Shown here piece by piece: positions 23,442 through 34,366 of a DNA stretch of 64,000 nucleotides. The notes beneath the pieces are model-generated. The model saw nothing but the letters and a program-made list of their open reading frames with translations, ran no database searches and was not told where the DNA came from. Source of the stretch: Elgaria multicarinata webbii. Lineage: Eukaryota; Chordata; Lepidosauria; Squamata; Anguidae. The DNA is taken from the NCBI RefSeq assembly GCF_023053635.1, contig NC_086176.1:72054536-72118535 (forward strand), in the 5' to 3' direction. Within the stretch, counting starts at the first letter, position 1. Every line of letters begins with the position of its first letter. The position numbers and the translations under genes are program-made.

Positions 23442-25360
23442 TGTAACGGTTCAGTTATCCCATAATATGGACTTTGTACCTCAACAGCAATTATACATAG
23501 ATATGCCTTGAATAGGTATTTCCCTTTGATAGCTTTCCAAGCAACAACCTTCAAATTTACCTCCAATTCTGCTTGAAGTGGAATTCAGAAGCAGCCTCAC
23601 AGCATGTGCAATACATTCCAAGGAATTTTGACAGTCTTATCAAAGCTCCTTTAGCACTCCAGAAATTCCTTACATGTTTTGTGCCAAGTAGGAATCTCCA
23701 ACTTCACCTTCACTCTTGCTTTAGGCAAACTCTGATGGCAACTCTTTTGTGTTTAAGTACACCTTTCCAGTGGACGTCTTTCTGGGATAGTGACATGAAA
23801 AAGTGGGTGTTATTTGTTGTTTTTAGACCAAAGCATGACAAAGGTTTAGCATATATCCTTGACAAAATGTTTTTGTTTTGCTTTGCATAGGTGAGACAGA
23901 CCTTCCCCCCTCCCCATAAATAAATATAATACTTGATTTATGTGGGTGTAATTAGCAAGAACATCTGTGTGTTTATGCCCAACAGCAAACTAGCGTATCT
24001 CTTTTATTAGACTGCAACTGGCCCACAATGAATTCTGTTCAGAACATTGTCTCTTCTTTGTTTTGTGAAAGCTGCTTTTGGGTTCCTGCAAAGTTCACTC
24101 ATCCTCTTATGAGGTATCTATCAAATTAATGTGGTTATTTTGTTCCATGGTGGCTTCTCTACTGGAAGGAAATAATCGGATACGGATTGTGCAGGTACAG
24201 TATCTGGCATAAATCCAGGCAGATAATTTTCAGGGTGATAAAACAACTGGCAAAAGTTGAATCAATAGCTGTTAAGACATCAGCACTTCATTTTCATTAG
24301 TTACAATATCTTCAATGTCATCGATAAATATGCTAGTCATATGGGAAAGACTGAGATATCATTAAAAACAATTGAAGATCATGTATTGAAATATGCACAG
24401 TGCTGCCAGCAAAGATGTAACAGGCAGCCAAATCTTATCCCTATGATAGACTATGATCAGTTCTTTGGATCAGTTTAGTAATATAGCATAAAAACAAATC
24501 TGTCTTCAACCTGTCTTTCAGCAAGTGTGTAGAGCACCTTTCCTCAGTGTGGTGTCCTCCAGATGAGTTTAGGGCTACACTCCCACTATCCACAGTCAGG
24601 ATAGAAAGTATTGGAAATGGTGAGAATACCTCTCAGGTTAGAAAGATCTAAAATTATTGGACTCTCTCCTTTTCCTCTAGACCTGGAAAGAAAAACCTAA
24701 ACAGATCTAAAGCTGTGCCTGGCTGGCTGGCTGTGTAATTTGATTGCCAGTCTTTGCTTTTCTGTATGGTCCTAGCATTTTCCATGGCAAAATGTAGTTG
24801 CTTGCAAGCTGATTGCATTTGCCCGTGTGACTGTATTTGTGCCCATGTCTGTGGCTTGTGCCTGCAGGTATCATTTACTGCCCTCCACATTAGCTGAGGG
24901 GCCTTCTTCCTATTTTTTAGTTTTTTGAAACACCAACACCCCCTTCCTTCAGCATTTGGATGAGCCCAGAAGTTCTAAGTGAATGCCTATTGAAGACTGT
25001 GTGACCTTGCCCTCTCCAATAAGCATCCAATAAGTGTTCCTGGGCTCCTGAAAATGCAGGGGTGTTTAAAAAAAATAAAAAGAAAGAAAGAAGACCCCTC
25101 AACAACTGGCTACATTTAAAAAAGTATGCTAGGGTTCTTTTTTTAAATTGCAATTACAGTATTTTTGACATTGCTACTAGGAGAACATAGGATATGATCT
25201 GGTTACAACAGCCACAGCCACAGCTATTGTTGCCGGCCAATACGATTGCCCTAGCCATCCCAATGAATGCAGTAGCACTAGCTCCTGAATTAAAGTTAGG
25301 CAGAAGTATACGCACTTATGCATAAGCAGTACAGTATAAAAGAGCTATATGCTTGTAAGG
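23442..25360. other. No gene; possible hAT MITE remnant near 24535-24620
   Basis: GTGGTGTCCTCCAGATGAG near 24550 resembles the left end of family A MITEs. The rest has no recognisable content. Confidence 0.4.
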
Positions 25361-25498
25361 CAAGGGTGGGGAACATGTGGCCTTCCAGATGTTGGTCAAC
25401 TGCAACTTCCATCAGACCTAGCCTCCATAGCCAATTTTGAGTGATGATGGGAGTTGCAGTCCAACAACATCTGGAAGGCCATGTCTTCCAAATCCCTG
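25361..25498. repeat. hAT-type palindromic MITE, family A, with 8-bp TSD
   Basis: 138 bp, beginning CAAGGGTGGGGAACATGTGG and ending AAATCCCTG. The inner arms CTTCCAGATGTTGG and CCAACAACATCTGGAAGG are inverted copies. The flanking octamers ttgtaagg (25353-25360) and ttgtaaag (25499-25506) differ at one base. The 8-bp duplication is the hAT hallmark. Confidence 0.9.
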
Positions 25499-25851
25499 TT
25501 GTAAAGCAACAACGTGGTGGTTAGATGAGCTGTGTTTTCAAACTGCCTCTTGCCTTGCCCCAAGACGACAGAGTTTATATACAAGATAGCTTAAGTCAAT
25601 TTAGTTAAAGCATAAAGAGCAAGGGCCATTAAACAGGTCCCCATTCGTCTTCTTTAATGGTACTTAGCCACAACTGCTAACATTTGCTAATTGCATTGTG
25701 TCACCCTTCCAATATAATTCCACATTGTCTTTTTAAAGAATCCTTATCCTCCAGACCTTTTATTTCTTGACAGCATCTAATGACCCAGAATGATCAAGAC
25801 TGGCAGCTCATGTAAAGTACTGAGGAATGAAACTTTGCTGATTCTCTACAA

Positions 25852-26400
25852 TGTCAGAAGGAAAAAAGACCCACCTGTGGCGTTACACCCCACAAGTCAG
25901 TTACCAAATGTATGTCTGCAGTTTGTAAATCTGTGGGTTTTAGAATGTTGGCCTGAGTGGGCAGAGTTAGAATGTCTGGGGAGGGGGAGGAGTGTTATAT
26001 AAGAGAACGACTGAGGGGATTGTGGGAGACTTGATAGGTACTCTTAGAGTCTTTAGTGCTCTCTGTGTTTAGGGTACTTAATTTCTGGGAAATGTGAGGG
26101 TCAGTGTAGAGAGTGGTGTCTTTAGAGTGTGGTGTGCATGTAGTTGATGTATATTAATCAATACTGATAATAAAGAAAGTTCAAGATTGATTGTGTGAGA
26201 AAAAGGAAAGTGCGTATGTGAATGAGTGAAAGGATTGGATGAAAGGTTTCAAAAAGGTTTTTAAATGTTTTATTTGAAACAAAGCTTGTGAACTTTTAAA
26301 AATAAATTTTAATTATTTTGTTTTTAACTTCCATAAAAATCCCACATGTCTGTTTGGCATTTATCATCTAAGGTTTACAAATTTAGCACCCACTCTGACA
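25852..26400 (+). mobile_element. Probable solo LTR (endogenous retrovirus or LTR retrotransposon)
   Basis: A 549-bp block begins TGTCAGAAGG and ends CACTCTGACA, so its ends are short inverted repeats of the TG...CA type. On the plus strand it has a TATA box, TATATAAG (25996-26003), and a poly-A signal, AATAAA (26169-26174), about 165 bases apart, as in a U3-R-U5 order. The flanks acaa and ataa agree at 3 of 4 positions, so the target duplication is weak. No internal coding region is present. It is a fossil of unassigned family. Confidence 0.55.
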
Positions 26401-26860
26401 ATAATTCACCTCAGCACATATAACTCACAGTGTTTTATTTTATATAGTGAAATCCTTCTCCATTTTAACCCCTTTCTCCACATAGTTTGGAGGAAGGTGG
26501 GTTTTATCCCTTGCCTCAGGCGTATCAAGCGGTGGTGCTTGGCTTGAGCAGGGAGTAGCCACGGCCAGGCTTGGTGTTCAGAGCCTGTGTCGTGGCACCA
26601 CCCTTTTCACTAGCAAAAGGAGGTATTGTATAGAAAGAAGAAGTGTATATGGGCTTTTGCAGATAACTGTGTTGATAGTACAAGTTGTGGCTGATGCTGT
26701 AGTTACTAAAGCTAATGGTGAGATCAAAGAGTCTGTGTCTCTGTTGTTTTCACATAATTATGAATGTTTCTTGCCCGAAGAGATCATGAATTAGATAGTG
26801 AAGAGCACCAATGACTATGGGTGTTGAAGAACTCCTCAATGGATTCAAATGAATTTAGAT
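26401..26860. other. No recognisable gene or repeat
   Basis: No coding homology; the region ends at a CR1 tail. Confidence 0.4.
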
Positions 26861-27011
26861 TTCATAGAATCATAGAATAGCAGAGTTGGAAGGGGCCTAC
26901 AAGGCCATCGATTCCAACCCCTTGCTCAATGCAGGAATCCATCCTAAAGCATCCCTGACAGATGGTTGTCCAGCTGCCTCTTGAAGGCCTCTAGTGTGGG
27001 AGAGCCCACAC
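26861..27011 (-). repeat. CR1 LINE 3' end (ATTCTATG-tail lineage)
   Basis: TCATAGAATCATAGAATAG is the reverse complement of the classic CR1 terminal octamer repeat. It is followed by AGTTGGAAGGGGCCTACAAG and GTCCAGCTGCCTCTTGAAGG. A strongly 5'-truncated copy. Confidence 0.9.
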
Positions 27012-27258
27012 TTTCTATGGATCTGACATGTGGATCCCAAAGGAGACCAGCTTTTTCTGAGTCACATGAATTCCATGGACTTGCAGATTTTGTTTTGTTT
27101 TGTTTTTAATTTGGGGGGGGGGGGATTTGCACATGTAAATAGTTCAATGAAATTCCAAAGATGCATCTCAGGCTTTGCTTGAGGCTGTCTGTACATGCAC
27201 CTAGGAGACACAGCTCAGGGGGAATATGAAGAGAGAAACTACTTTTGAATATGTATAG

Positions 27259-27396
27259 CAGACTTCTCCAATGTGGTGCCCTCCAGATGTTTGGGATTTC
27301 AAGTCCTATCAGCACCAGCTAGCATGACCAATGGCCAGGAAAAGTGGGAGTTACAATATAAAACCACTGGAGGGCACCACGTTGGGGGGAATGCTG
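27259..27396. repeat. hAT-type palindromic MITE, family A relative
   Basis: Starts CAGACTTCTCCAATGTGGTG and ends with its mirror CACCACGTTGGGGGGAATG plus CTG. The flanks atgtatag and atgaatgg agree at 6 of 8 positions, consistent with a hAT target duplication. Confidence 0.8.
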
Positions 27397-27648
27397 ATGA
27401 ATGGGATGTTGCAAATGCAGGATAGAGAGCTCCTTTTATTAGTTTAGCTCCATCCAGTTTAATCATTTTTAAGGAAATTATGAATGTAAATATTTTAATT
27501 TATTTAATTAAAATAGATTATGGTGAGAAAACAAGAACAGAGTATTCAGTTAATCCCAACTTCCTAAAGAGGAGCTATAGGGATTTCCTTTCCCCATCAC
27601 TGTTATAACCTATGGGGAACTGCTCCTTTACTGGGCAATCCCACCTAT

Positions 27649-27650
<2 letters not shown>

Positions 27651-27691
<41 letters not shown>
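27651..27691 (+). repeat. (TG)n microsatellite
   Basis: About twenty perfect TG units. Confidence 0.97.
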
Positions 27692-27693
<2 letters not shown>

Positions 27694-27827
27694 TTCCATG
27701 CCTAAGGAACACTCTGCCACTATAACTCAAAGTTCTACATGCTGACCCTTTTCTGCTGCCACCAATTCTGTTAGAATACTTAAATTCTTCCTTGTAGCTG
27801 GTATATGAGGCTTAGGCGTGAGATGGA

Positions 27828-27950
27828 CCCAGTGTGGTGTAGTGGCTAAGGTGTTGGACTGGGAGTTGGGAGATCCAAGTTCTAGCTCCCAGTCGACCAT
27901 GGAAACCCACTGGGTGGCTTTGGATCAGTCACAGACTGTCAAACCAAGTG
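27828..27950 (+). repeat. Sauria-type SINE, 5' part only
   Basis: AGTGTGGTGTAGTGGCTAAG gives the A-box region and AGATCCAAGTTCTAGCTCCC the B-box region. The body breaks off after GGATCAGTCACAGACTGTC, where a different dispersed repeat follows. Confidence 0.8.
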
Positions 27951-28036
27951 ACAAAGGGCCGCTGCGACCTGGAAGTTAGGGCGGACACACACCCAACTGG
28001 TCTAGAAGGCTCGAGAGCAGTTGATGTGAATCCTTT

Positions 28037-28130
28037 GAAGTACTGGGCAGGTCCACCTGTGCCTGTGAGGGCTGGACGCGGGGACATCTGTTACCCTTGC
28101 AGGCCCAGGCGAATTTTTGCAACAATGCCA
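28037..28130 (+). repeat. Dispersed repeat, copy 2 of 2
   Basis: Matches 20793-20885 (GGGCAGGTCCACCTGTGCC, GGGGACATCTGTTACCCTTG, TTTTTGCAACAATGCC). It may belong to the element that truncates the preceding SINE. Confidence 0.6.
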
Positions 28131-28179
28131 AGCACCTTCAAGACCAACCAATTCTTTATGGCATAAGTCTCCATTTTAG

Positions 28180-28560
28180 TCTTGTGGACAACTGTTTGCG
28201 CAATGGGTTGCACCAGAATTATGCACAACTGTAATCACAATGGTTTGCACAAGAGTTATGTGCAACAGGTTGCACAACTGGTTTCACAAGTGTAATGCAG
28301 AAGCACTTGTACACCCATGGTTGTGCAAATATAACTTATGTGCATAGTTCAGAACTAGTTTCTGCTAGTTGGTCATTCTATTAGCACAAAAGATGTTGCA
28401 CTAGCAGAAACTAGGTTTTGAACTATGCATAACAGTTATGGTAGTGCAACAGTTGGTCATTCCGTAAGCACAAATGATGTTGCACTAGCAGAAACTATGT
28501 TCTGAACTGTGCACAAAAGTTATGCTTGCACAACTTGTAGGTGTATGCTTGTTTGTGAAA
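28180..28560. repeat. TTGCACAA-rich direct and inverted repeat cluster
   Basis: Variants of TTGCACAA and GTTATGTGCA recur more than ten times. A block from GTTGGTCATTCTATTAGCAC through TTGCACTAGCAGAAACTA occurs twice in tandem (about 28370 and 28451). The first is also preceded by an inverted copy, AACTAGTTTCTGCTAGT. No protein is evident. Confidence 0.7.
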
Positions 28561-28984
28561 GCATACTGCCACCAGAGCCTACAAGGCAGCTATTAAGTTG
28601 CTTGCAGAATAGAGGATGAATCAGAATAATTTGAGTAGACATGAATAGGCTTGAGCTGTTCATACCTTTTTACTAGTCTGACATCCTGAATGAAAATTAA
28701 GTAAAAATAAAGTTTTATGCAACCGCACATTTCATTTGGCATATTAGAAGCAAAGAAAAACACTTGTTGGTTTAAATGTGTCACATTAAACTTCCTTTCA
28801 CTCTTGGGAAACTCATTTTTCTGAAAGAAAGCAGAAATGTGGTGTGCATCAACCATACCATGATCTGCAAATCAAGATCTTTGCTTAAAACAATAGGCCT
28901 ATTAAGATGTTCTGCTCGCATAGATGTTATGTGAGGAGAATGGGGCAGTAGCTTGGAGACATAGAACAACCATACTCAGGAGTT

Positions 28985-29065
28985 TGTCAGAACATGTGAA
29001 CTGCCCAGAGAGCTTTGGCTATGGGGCGGTATATAAATGCACAAAAATAAAATAAATAAATAAAC
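28985..29065 (+). repeat. LINE 3'-end fragment with A-rich tail
   Basis: GTGAACTGCCCAGAGAGCTT, GGGGCGGTATATAAATGC and an AAAT-rich tail. Confidence 0.65.
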
Positions 29066-29605
29066 ATTGTCTAATTTATATTAATTCACAGGTTTTGTTC
29101 TGGCTCATTTTTAATTAAAATGATTTATTACAAGGGTAATTAATCCTTATTTTGTTCACATCAGGCAATCAGAAATTGTGTCTGGATCCAATTTCAATAC
29201 AATCTAATGTTACAGAAAGCAAGACAAGACAAAAACAGATAAATCAATACACACCATTGCAGCACAAACGAAACAAAAATGGATGAAAATAATATATTTT
29301 GCAATTCCGCTTTGATTGTATCTGGTTTTCTATTGGCTTGTTCTTGGATTAAGTGGATACATTCTGTGCCGCATAACATTTCAAAGAGATAAACAGCATG
29401 CTCTCCAATGTCAGCCAGACTCCAGATCAGAAGCTGTATGGGAAAGTAGCGTTCAGCATCCTTCCCTACATTTTTCTACTCGAAAGGGAAATACAGTATT
29501 CTAACCCAGCTGTGAAAAAACATACAGGATCGAATTGTACATGCCGTAGAACTCCATCGGGTCAAAAAAGTGTTGGGAATACTGCAACTTTGTCTGAAAG
29601 TTACA
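29066..29605. other. No recognisable gene
   Basis: No homology seen up to the hAT target duplication at 29606-29613. Confidence 0.4.
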
Positions 29606-29814
29606 GGAAGGGACAGTGGCATAGCATGGGTTGCCGGCTCTGGGGCAAGACAAGTATTGCGCCCCTAATCTGTGGATCCCTGAGTCCCTTCCACCAGTCC
29701 AGTATTGAACCCCTTGCCCCCCCCAAGCACATGTATTATATTTTAAGAAAATACTGAATTAATTAAAGTAAAATTAATTTAATACTAGTATATTGGTACT
29801 TACATTTATTTAAA

Positions 29815-30073
29815 ATCGTCTGGTTTTAATATGTGCAAATTTTTCAATAACAGTATTGAAATCTACATTGAAATCTCTCTCAATTGACAGTATTGCTAGG
29901 TTACTCAGTCTTTCTTGGGTCATTGTAGATCTCTGATACGTTTTGATTTTAAGTTTTGAAAAACTTCTTTCACAACTGGCAGTTGAAACAGTGATAGTTA
30001 GAAAGATTCTTAATGTCACAACAAAGTTTGTCAAACTCTCTTGCAGCTTCCTCTCGTACACCCACTGAAGCAA
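29815..30073 (-). pseudogene. hAT transposase C-terminal dimerisation domain remnant
   Basis: An open frame of 86 codons carries the hAT C-terminal signature: LRIFLTITVSTASCERSFSK, then LKIKTYQRSTMTQERLSNLA and ILSIERD. In intact hAT transposases this region folds with the RNase-H core and mediates oligomerisation. It is separated by a frame change from the upstream piece (30086-30595). One residue appears missing in LKIKTY relative to the usual LKLIKTY. Not expected to be active, because the catalytic core is absent. Confidence 0.9.
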
Positions 30074-30085
30074 ATCTAAAGCTGT

Positions 30086-30595
30086 TCAGTTAGCAATCTG
30101 CTCATCAGGATTGACTTCCTTATACAAGACAATGTGGCGCCAAAGGCGATTTATTTCAGTGATCATTGCTGCAGCATTCAACTCTGTGTACTTAGCACAT
30201 ATGTGCTGAATTTGTTCATTGATAAGATCATCATTTTTAGTATTGAGCAATGTCTGAATTTGCAGGAAAGCAAATCGCTGGTGAAGCGTATTCATCTGTA
30301 TTGTACATTTTGTAATTTCTGCCTTAAGCTGATCAATTGCTTCCAGTTGTTCTCTGCGTGTTTCTTGTACTAAGGTCAAGCCAGGATCACAACTCTGCTC
30401 ACCAGGCATCTTCTTACGTCTTCCAACTCTCCTATCTGTAGAATTGACATATGTTTTGCACATCTGCAGAGCTTTCTCAGTTGCCTTTGACACTAGACAC
30501 TCTTGTTCTTCCTTGCAAAATAGAGCTAATGCTTTCAACTTTTGCACACATTGATCAAGCACAAGTCCTTCTTTCTGCAGGTAGATCTGAGCCAA
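30086..30595 (-). pseudogene. hAT transposase internal/C-terminal remnant
   Basis: An open frame of 169 codons includes RRVGRRKKMPGE, LEAIDQLKAEITKC and LQIQTLLNTKNDD. These match in order the region just upstream of the dimerisation domain in ZMYM1-like hAT transposases. It then runs towards VNPDEQIAN and the C-terminal piece at 29815-30073. It has no independent function that I can infer. Confidence 0.8.
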
Positions 30596-30921
30596 TAGCC
30601 AATATCAGTGAAAACTTGTAGGTCAATACTCGCTGGCAGAGTATTCAGCTGAGCAGAAGTAGAAGCATCCTCAGGCAAAGCTGTCTCTGCTTCTAAAGCA
30701 ACAACAGGAATGTCCACTGACACTGGAGCAAGCTCCTGAGGGTCCTGTGCTGCTGCTGATGAGCCTGGTGTACTTTCAGCAGTGTTCACAAGAATCAAGG
30801 CTTCCAGCTAGCTTAGCTTGTTGCTCCTGCTCTATCTTCCTCCTCTTCTTGCATTGTGCACCTGATTCTTTTTTATTTAGCATCATGGCTGATATGTTGA
30901 CCTTGATATGATAACCGATCA

Positions 30922-31066
30922 CCTTGCAGGCTGCATTTCCTCCCAAACGGGCCTCTCTAGCACATGCGTTGCTGCTCTGTCCTCCTTCTGGATGACTTAG
31001 AAGGTAGCCAGAGCAGCAACACATGTGCTAGAGAGGCCCGTTTGGGAGGAAATGCAGCCTGCAAGG
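30922..31066. repeat. 58-bp near-perfect inverted repeat inside the hAT element
   Basis: The left arm 30922-30979 starts CCTTGCAGGCTGCATTTCC. The right arm 31009-31066 ends GGAAATGCAGCCTGCAAGG. The arms differ at one position of 58 and are separated by a 29-base loop. It lies in the 5' subterminal part of the transposon, on its transposase strand. Confidence 0.95.
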
Positions 31067-31398
31067 CCTTCCTTACCTGTGCGCAACAAGAAAAATGCTG
31101 CAAAATGTTACGTGGCAATGTTTATTTGCCCCATCTACACAGTTGGAACTACACAGATTTTAATTTTTTTTAATTATTATTACTTCTTTCTTTCTTTTTT
31201 TGAATTTTGCACCCAGGGCAACCGCCTCTGAGGGGGGGCCCATGCTACGCCACTGGGAAGGGGGCAGTGGTACAGTTAGTTAGTCAATGCATGGAAATTT
31301 AGACTTCAGCTAGCCTTAAGATCTGTATAGCTTACAGTGTGACTCCATCTCTTCCCCTTCCTTCCCATCCCTCTTTTAACTTCTCCATTACTTGCTCT

Positions 31399-31430
31399 CT
31401 CTGTCTGTCTGTCTGTCTGTCTGTCTCTGT
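31399..31430 (+). repeat. (CTGT)n microsatellite
   Basis: About seven CTGT units. Confidence 0.9.
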
Positions 31431-31735
31431 CTCCTGCCAGTGTGATAAAACAACAACTGGACTAAACAAACTCTGTTTGAAACTTTATGCCATACCTGCA
31501 TTTTTATGCAAGAATATTGTGAATAGAGCTGTGCACAAGAAGCCTCTCAAAATTATCCACCCTATTTGTGGATAGAGAAACTGGAGGGGCAACTTCACTG
31601 TATTTCTTTTGGGGGAGGAGAAATTCTCCAATAATTTCTCATAGGTAGGCATCACCATTGGCAAGGGCTGTAGAACAGCTTCTTTCTTTCTTTTTTTGCT
31701 AAGGGTTTTTGGTTTTTCTGCACTGCATCAAATTT

Positions 31736-33141
31736 GTTGGCAGCCTGGCTCCCATTTCACATCCTGTCAGACTAATCTGATCTCGTTTTTTGATTGGGTA
31801 ACCTCCCTTGTGGACTGTGGGGATGCGGTAGACATAATATATCTTGACTTCAGCAAAGCTTTTGACAAAGTACCCCATTATATTCTGATTAACAAACTAG
31901 CTAAAAGTGGGCTAGATGGAACAACTATTTGGTAGATCCACAGTTGGCTATGGAATCAGACTCAAAGAGTGCTTATCAATGGTACCTTCTCAAACTGGGG
32001 GGAGGTAATGAGTGGGGTACCACAGGGCTTAGTCCTGGGCCCAGTGCTCTTCAACATTTTTATTAATGATTTGGATAAGGAGGTGCAGGGAATGCTTATC
32101 AAATCTGCAGATGACACAAGATTGGGTGGGCTAGCTAATACCCTGGAAGACAGAAACAAACTTCAAAGTGATCTTGATAGGCTGAAGTGCTGGGCTGAAA
32201 ACAAAAGAATGAAATTTAATAGGGATAAATACCACGTTCTACATCTAGTAAATAGAAACCAAATGCACAGTTACAAGATGGGGGATACTTGGCTCAGCAA
32301 TACTACAAATGAGAAGGATCTTGGAATTGTTGTAGATCACAAGCTGAATATGAGCCAACAGTGTGATGTAGCTGCAAAAAAGGGAAATGCTATTTTGAGC
32401 TGCATTAATAGAAGTATAGCATCCAAACTGGTTCCACTTTATTCAGCACTGGTTAGGTGTCATCTTGAGCATTCTGTCCAGTTCTGGGCACCACATTTCA
32501 AGAAGGATGCAGACAAGCTGGAGTGAGTTCAGAGGAGGGCAACCAGGATGATCAGTGGTCTGGAAACAAAGCCCTATGAGGAGAGACTGAAAGAACTGGG
32601 CATGTTTAGCCTTGAGAAGAGAAGATTGAGGGGAGACATGATAGTACCCTATTTCTTCGATTCTAAGACACACTTTTCCCCCCATATAAACATCTCTAAA
32701 AATGGGGTGTGTCTTAGAATCACGGGTGTGTCTTAGGGGTGTTTTTTTTTTCCTGTTGGTGGTACAGAAATTAGTATGCATCTTATAATCGATGGCGTCT
32801 TACAATCAAAGAAATACGGTACTTGAAAGGTTGTCACACAGAGGAGGGCCAGGATCTCTTCTCAATCCTCCCAGAGTGCAGGACACGGAATAATGGGCTC
32901 AAGTTATAGGAAGCCAGATTCCGGCTGGACATTAGGAAAAACTTCCTGACTGTTAGAGCAGTACAACAATGGAACCAATTACCTAGGGAGGCCATGGGCT
33001 CTCCCACACCAGAGGCCTTCAAGACTCAGCTGGACAGCCGTCTGTCAGGTATGCTTTAAGGTGGATTTCTGCATTGAGCAGGGGGTTGAACTCAATGGCC
33101 TTATAGGCCCCTTCCAACTCTACTATTCCATGATTCTATGA
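31736..33141 (+). mobile_element. CR1 LINE, 5'-truncated, reverse-transcriptase part
   Basis: Encodes the back half of a CR1 ORF2 reverse transcriptase. CQTNLISFFDWVTSLVDCGD leads into IYLDFSKAFDKVPH (31840s), then SGVPQGLVLGPVLFNIFIND, the catalytic-box region SADDTRLGG (32104-32130) and KMNLSQQ-like sequence, ending near HLEHSVQFWAPHFKKDADK. The usual F/YADD reads SADD here, and a TAG interrupts the frame after TTIW (31931-31935). The 3' UTR is well preserved and ends in TCCATGATTCTATGA (33127-33141). A TA-flanked MITE interrupts it at 32647-32819. Inactive copy. Confidence 0.95.
32647..32819. repeat. TA-flanked palindromic MITE, family C, nested in CR1
   Basis: Starts CCCTATTTCTTCGATTCTAA and ends CAATCAAAGAAATACGG, with TA on both sides (32645-32646, 32820-32821). 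CR1 sequence resumes at ACTTGAAAGGTTGTCACAC. Confidence 0.9.
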
Positions 33142-33404
33142 AATAAACCAATAAACAAGCTAACAAAACATTGATGTACAATATGAAATGAACAAAGGAG
33201 TAAGTGCGTTGGATCTTGACTTGCACTTGGTGGTGCTGGAGGATGGGAGAAGGGTGAACATTTTCTCTGATTCCTCCTTCCCCCTGCAGCCCTCAGTCCC
33301 ATCTGCCATGCTGTTATGGAGTTTTGGGAGACTGTCCCACATCTGCCTTCCAGCTGGAAGCGTCTGCTGGATTCTGGTTCTGTCTACAAATGGACGGTGT
33401 TATT
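33142..33404. other. Spacer between two CR1 fragments
   Basis: No gene recognised. The sequence is not clearly CR1. Confidence 0.4.
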
Positions 33405-33525
33405 GCATCTTTGTCCTGCTTGTGGACTTCCTGTAGGCATCTGGTTGGCCATGGTGTGTGAAATGAATCCTGGATGAGATTGACCTTTGGTCTGATCCAG
33501 CAGGGCTCTTCTTACATTCTTATGA
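33405..33525 (+). repeat. CR1 LINE 3' end (TTCTTATG-tail lineage)
   Basis: CATCTGGTTGGCCATGGTGT, CCTTTGGTCTGATCCAGCAG and CTCTTCTTACATTCTTATG give the 3' end of the second CR1 lineage. Confidence 0.85.
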
Positions 33526-34337
33526 AGGAGCCCTTCCACTTATGGAGTGAGACAAATCTAAATCCAACTTAATGCCCTGGAAGTATGGCCAGACCTAAGC
33601 TATGTCTTTAATTTTCCTTTTGTTTGCCCATAAGATTCTCTTCTCCTACCTGCGTAAGCAATGACCTTGTGATAAGAGGTAGCCTTTAATTTCCTGTGAG
33701 ATCTAAACACTGCCCTGCTGCTATTAATTTAAGGTAGCCAATATTACTTTTGAACCAGAAGAATACTTTTAAAGGTTATACTAAAATATTCCATGACTCA
33801 GAGTGGAGGAAGATTTTTTTTAAAAAAAATAAATGCATAGGTTAGTAGTTTTCAAAGAGAAATGATATAGAAATAGCAATGATTAAACATGAATATAGAA
33901 GCCTACTTTAGGAACTAATGCTACAGTCCCAAAAATAATATATTTGATTGATATAATTACCAAGAGTTTTGCATGAAAAGCTTCATTCATTTTCTAAGGA
34001 TTGTGTAAAATTGGTTACCTTGGTTTATGCTAAACAATATATTTTCAGGCTTGTTAGAGAGTTATAATAATGACAGTTTTTAAAGTGTTTGTATCTTTAA
34101 TGTGTTCTTCATGTGTAATAGTGGGGAAAATGAATTCTTCTAAAGGAAGGTGTTTCCATCAGAAGAATCAAAAAATCAACAGCATTGGACTCTAAATGGA
34201 ATGCTTGTAAATTGTCATTAATCTCGCCTAACCTGAGACTGAGTACTAAATTCTTGTGTCTCAGCATGGGGAGAGGGTGGGGGGAGAGGTAATACTTTCT
34301 GCAAACCAACCTTGATTTTTCTTAGATTTACAGTTTT
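33526..34337. other. Repeat-poor AT-rich sequence
   Basis: About 800 bases with no identifiable repeat, gene or palindrome. Confidence 0.4.
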
Positions 34338-34366
34338 GGATGTTCCCAGCAGCTGGTATTGAGAGG

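Larger units (their letters stand above)
29614..31255 (-). mobile_element. Internally deleted hAT (Tip100/ZMYM-like) DNA transposon
   Basis: A 1642-bp element with 17-bp terminal inverted repeats, CAGTGGCATAGCATGGG at the left and the reverse complement of CAGTGGCGTAGCATGGG at the right, differing at one base. The flanking octamers ggaaggga (29606-29613) and ggaagggg (31256-31263) match at 7 of 8 positions. Transposase remnants run on the minus strand. The lysine-rich N-terminal piece (KKRRKIEQEQQAKLAGSL) lies near 30800-30890, then an acidic and serine-rich stretch to about 30590, then the C-terminal region to 29815. The central RNase-H-like catalytic region is missing and the remaining frames are shifted. 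It is therefore non-autonomous. The TIR type CAGTGGCGTAGC is known from the Tip100 group. Confidence 0.93.
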
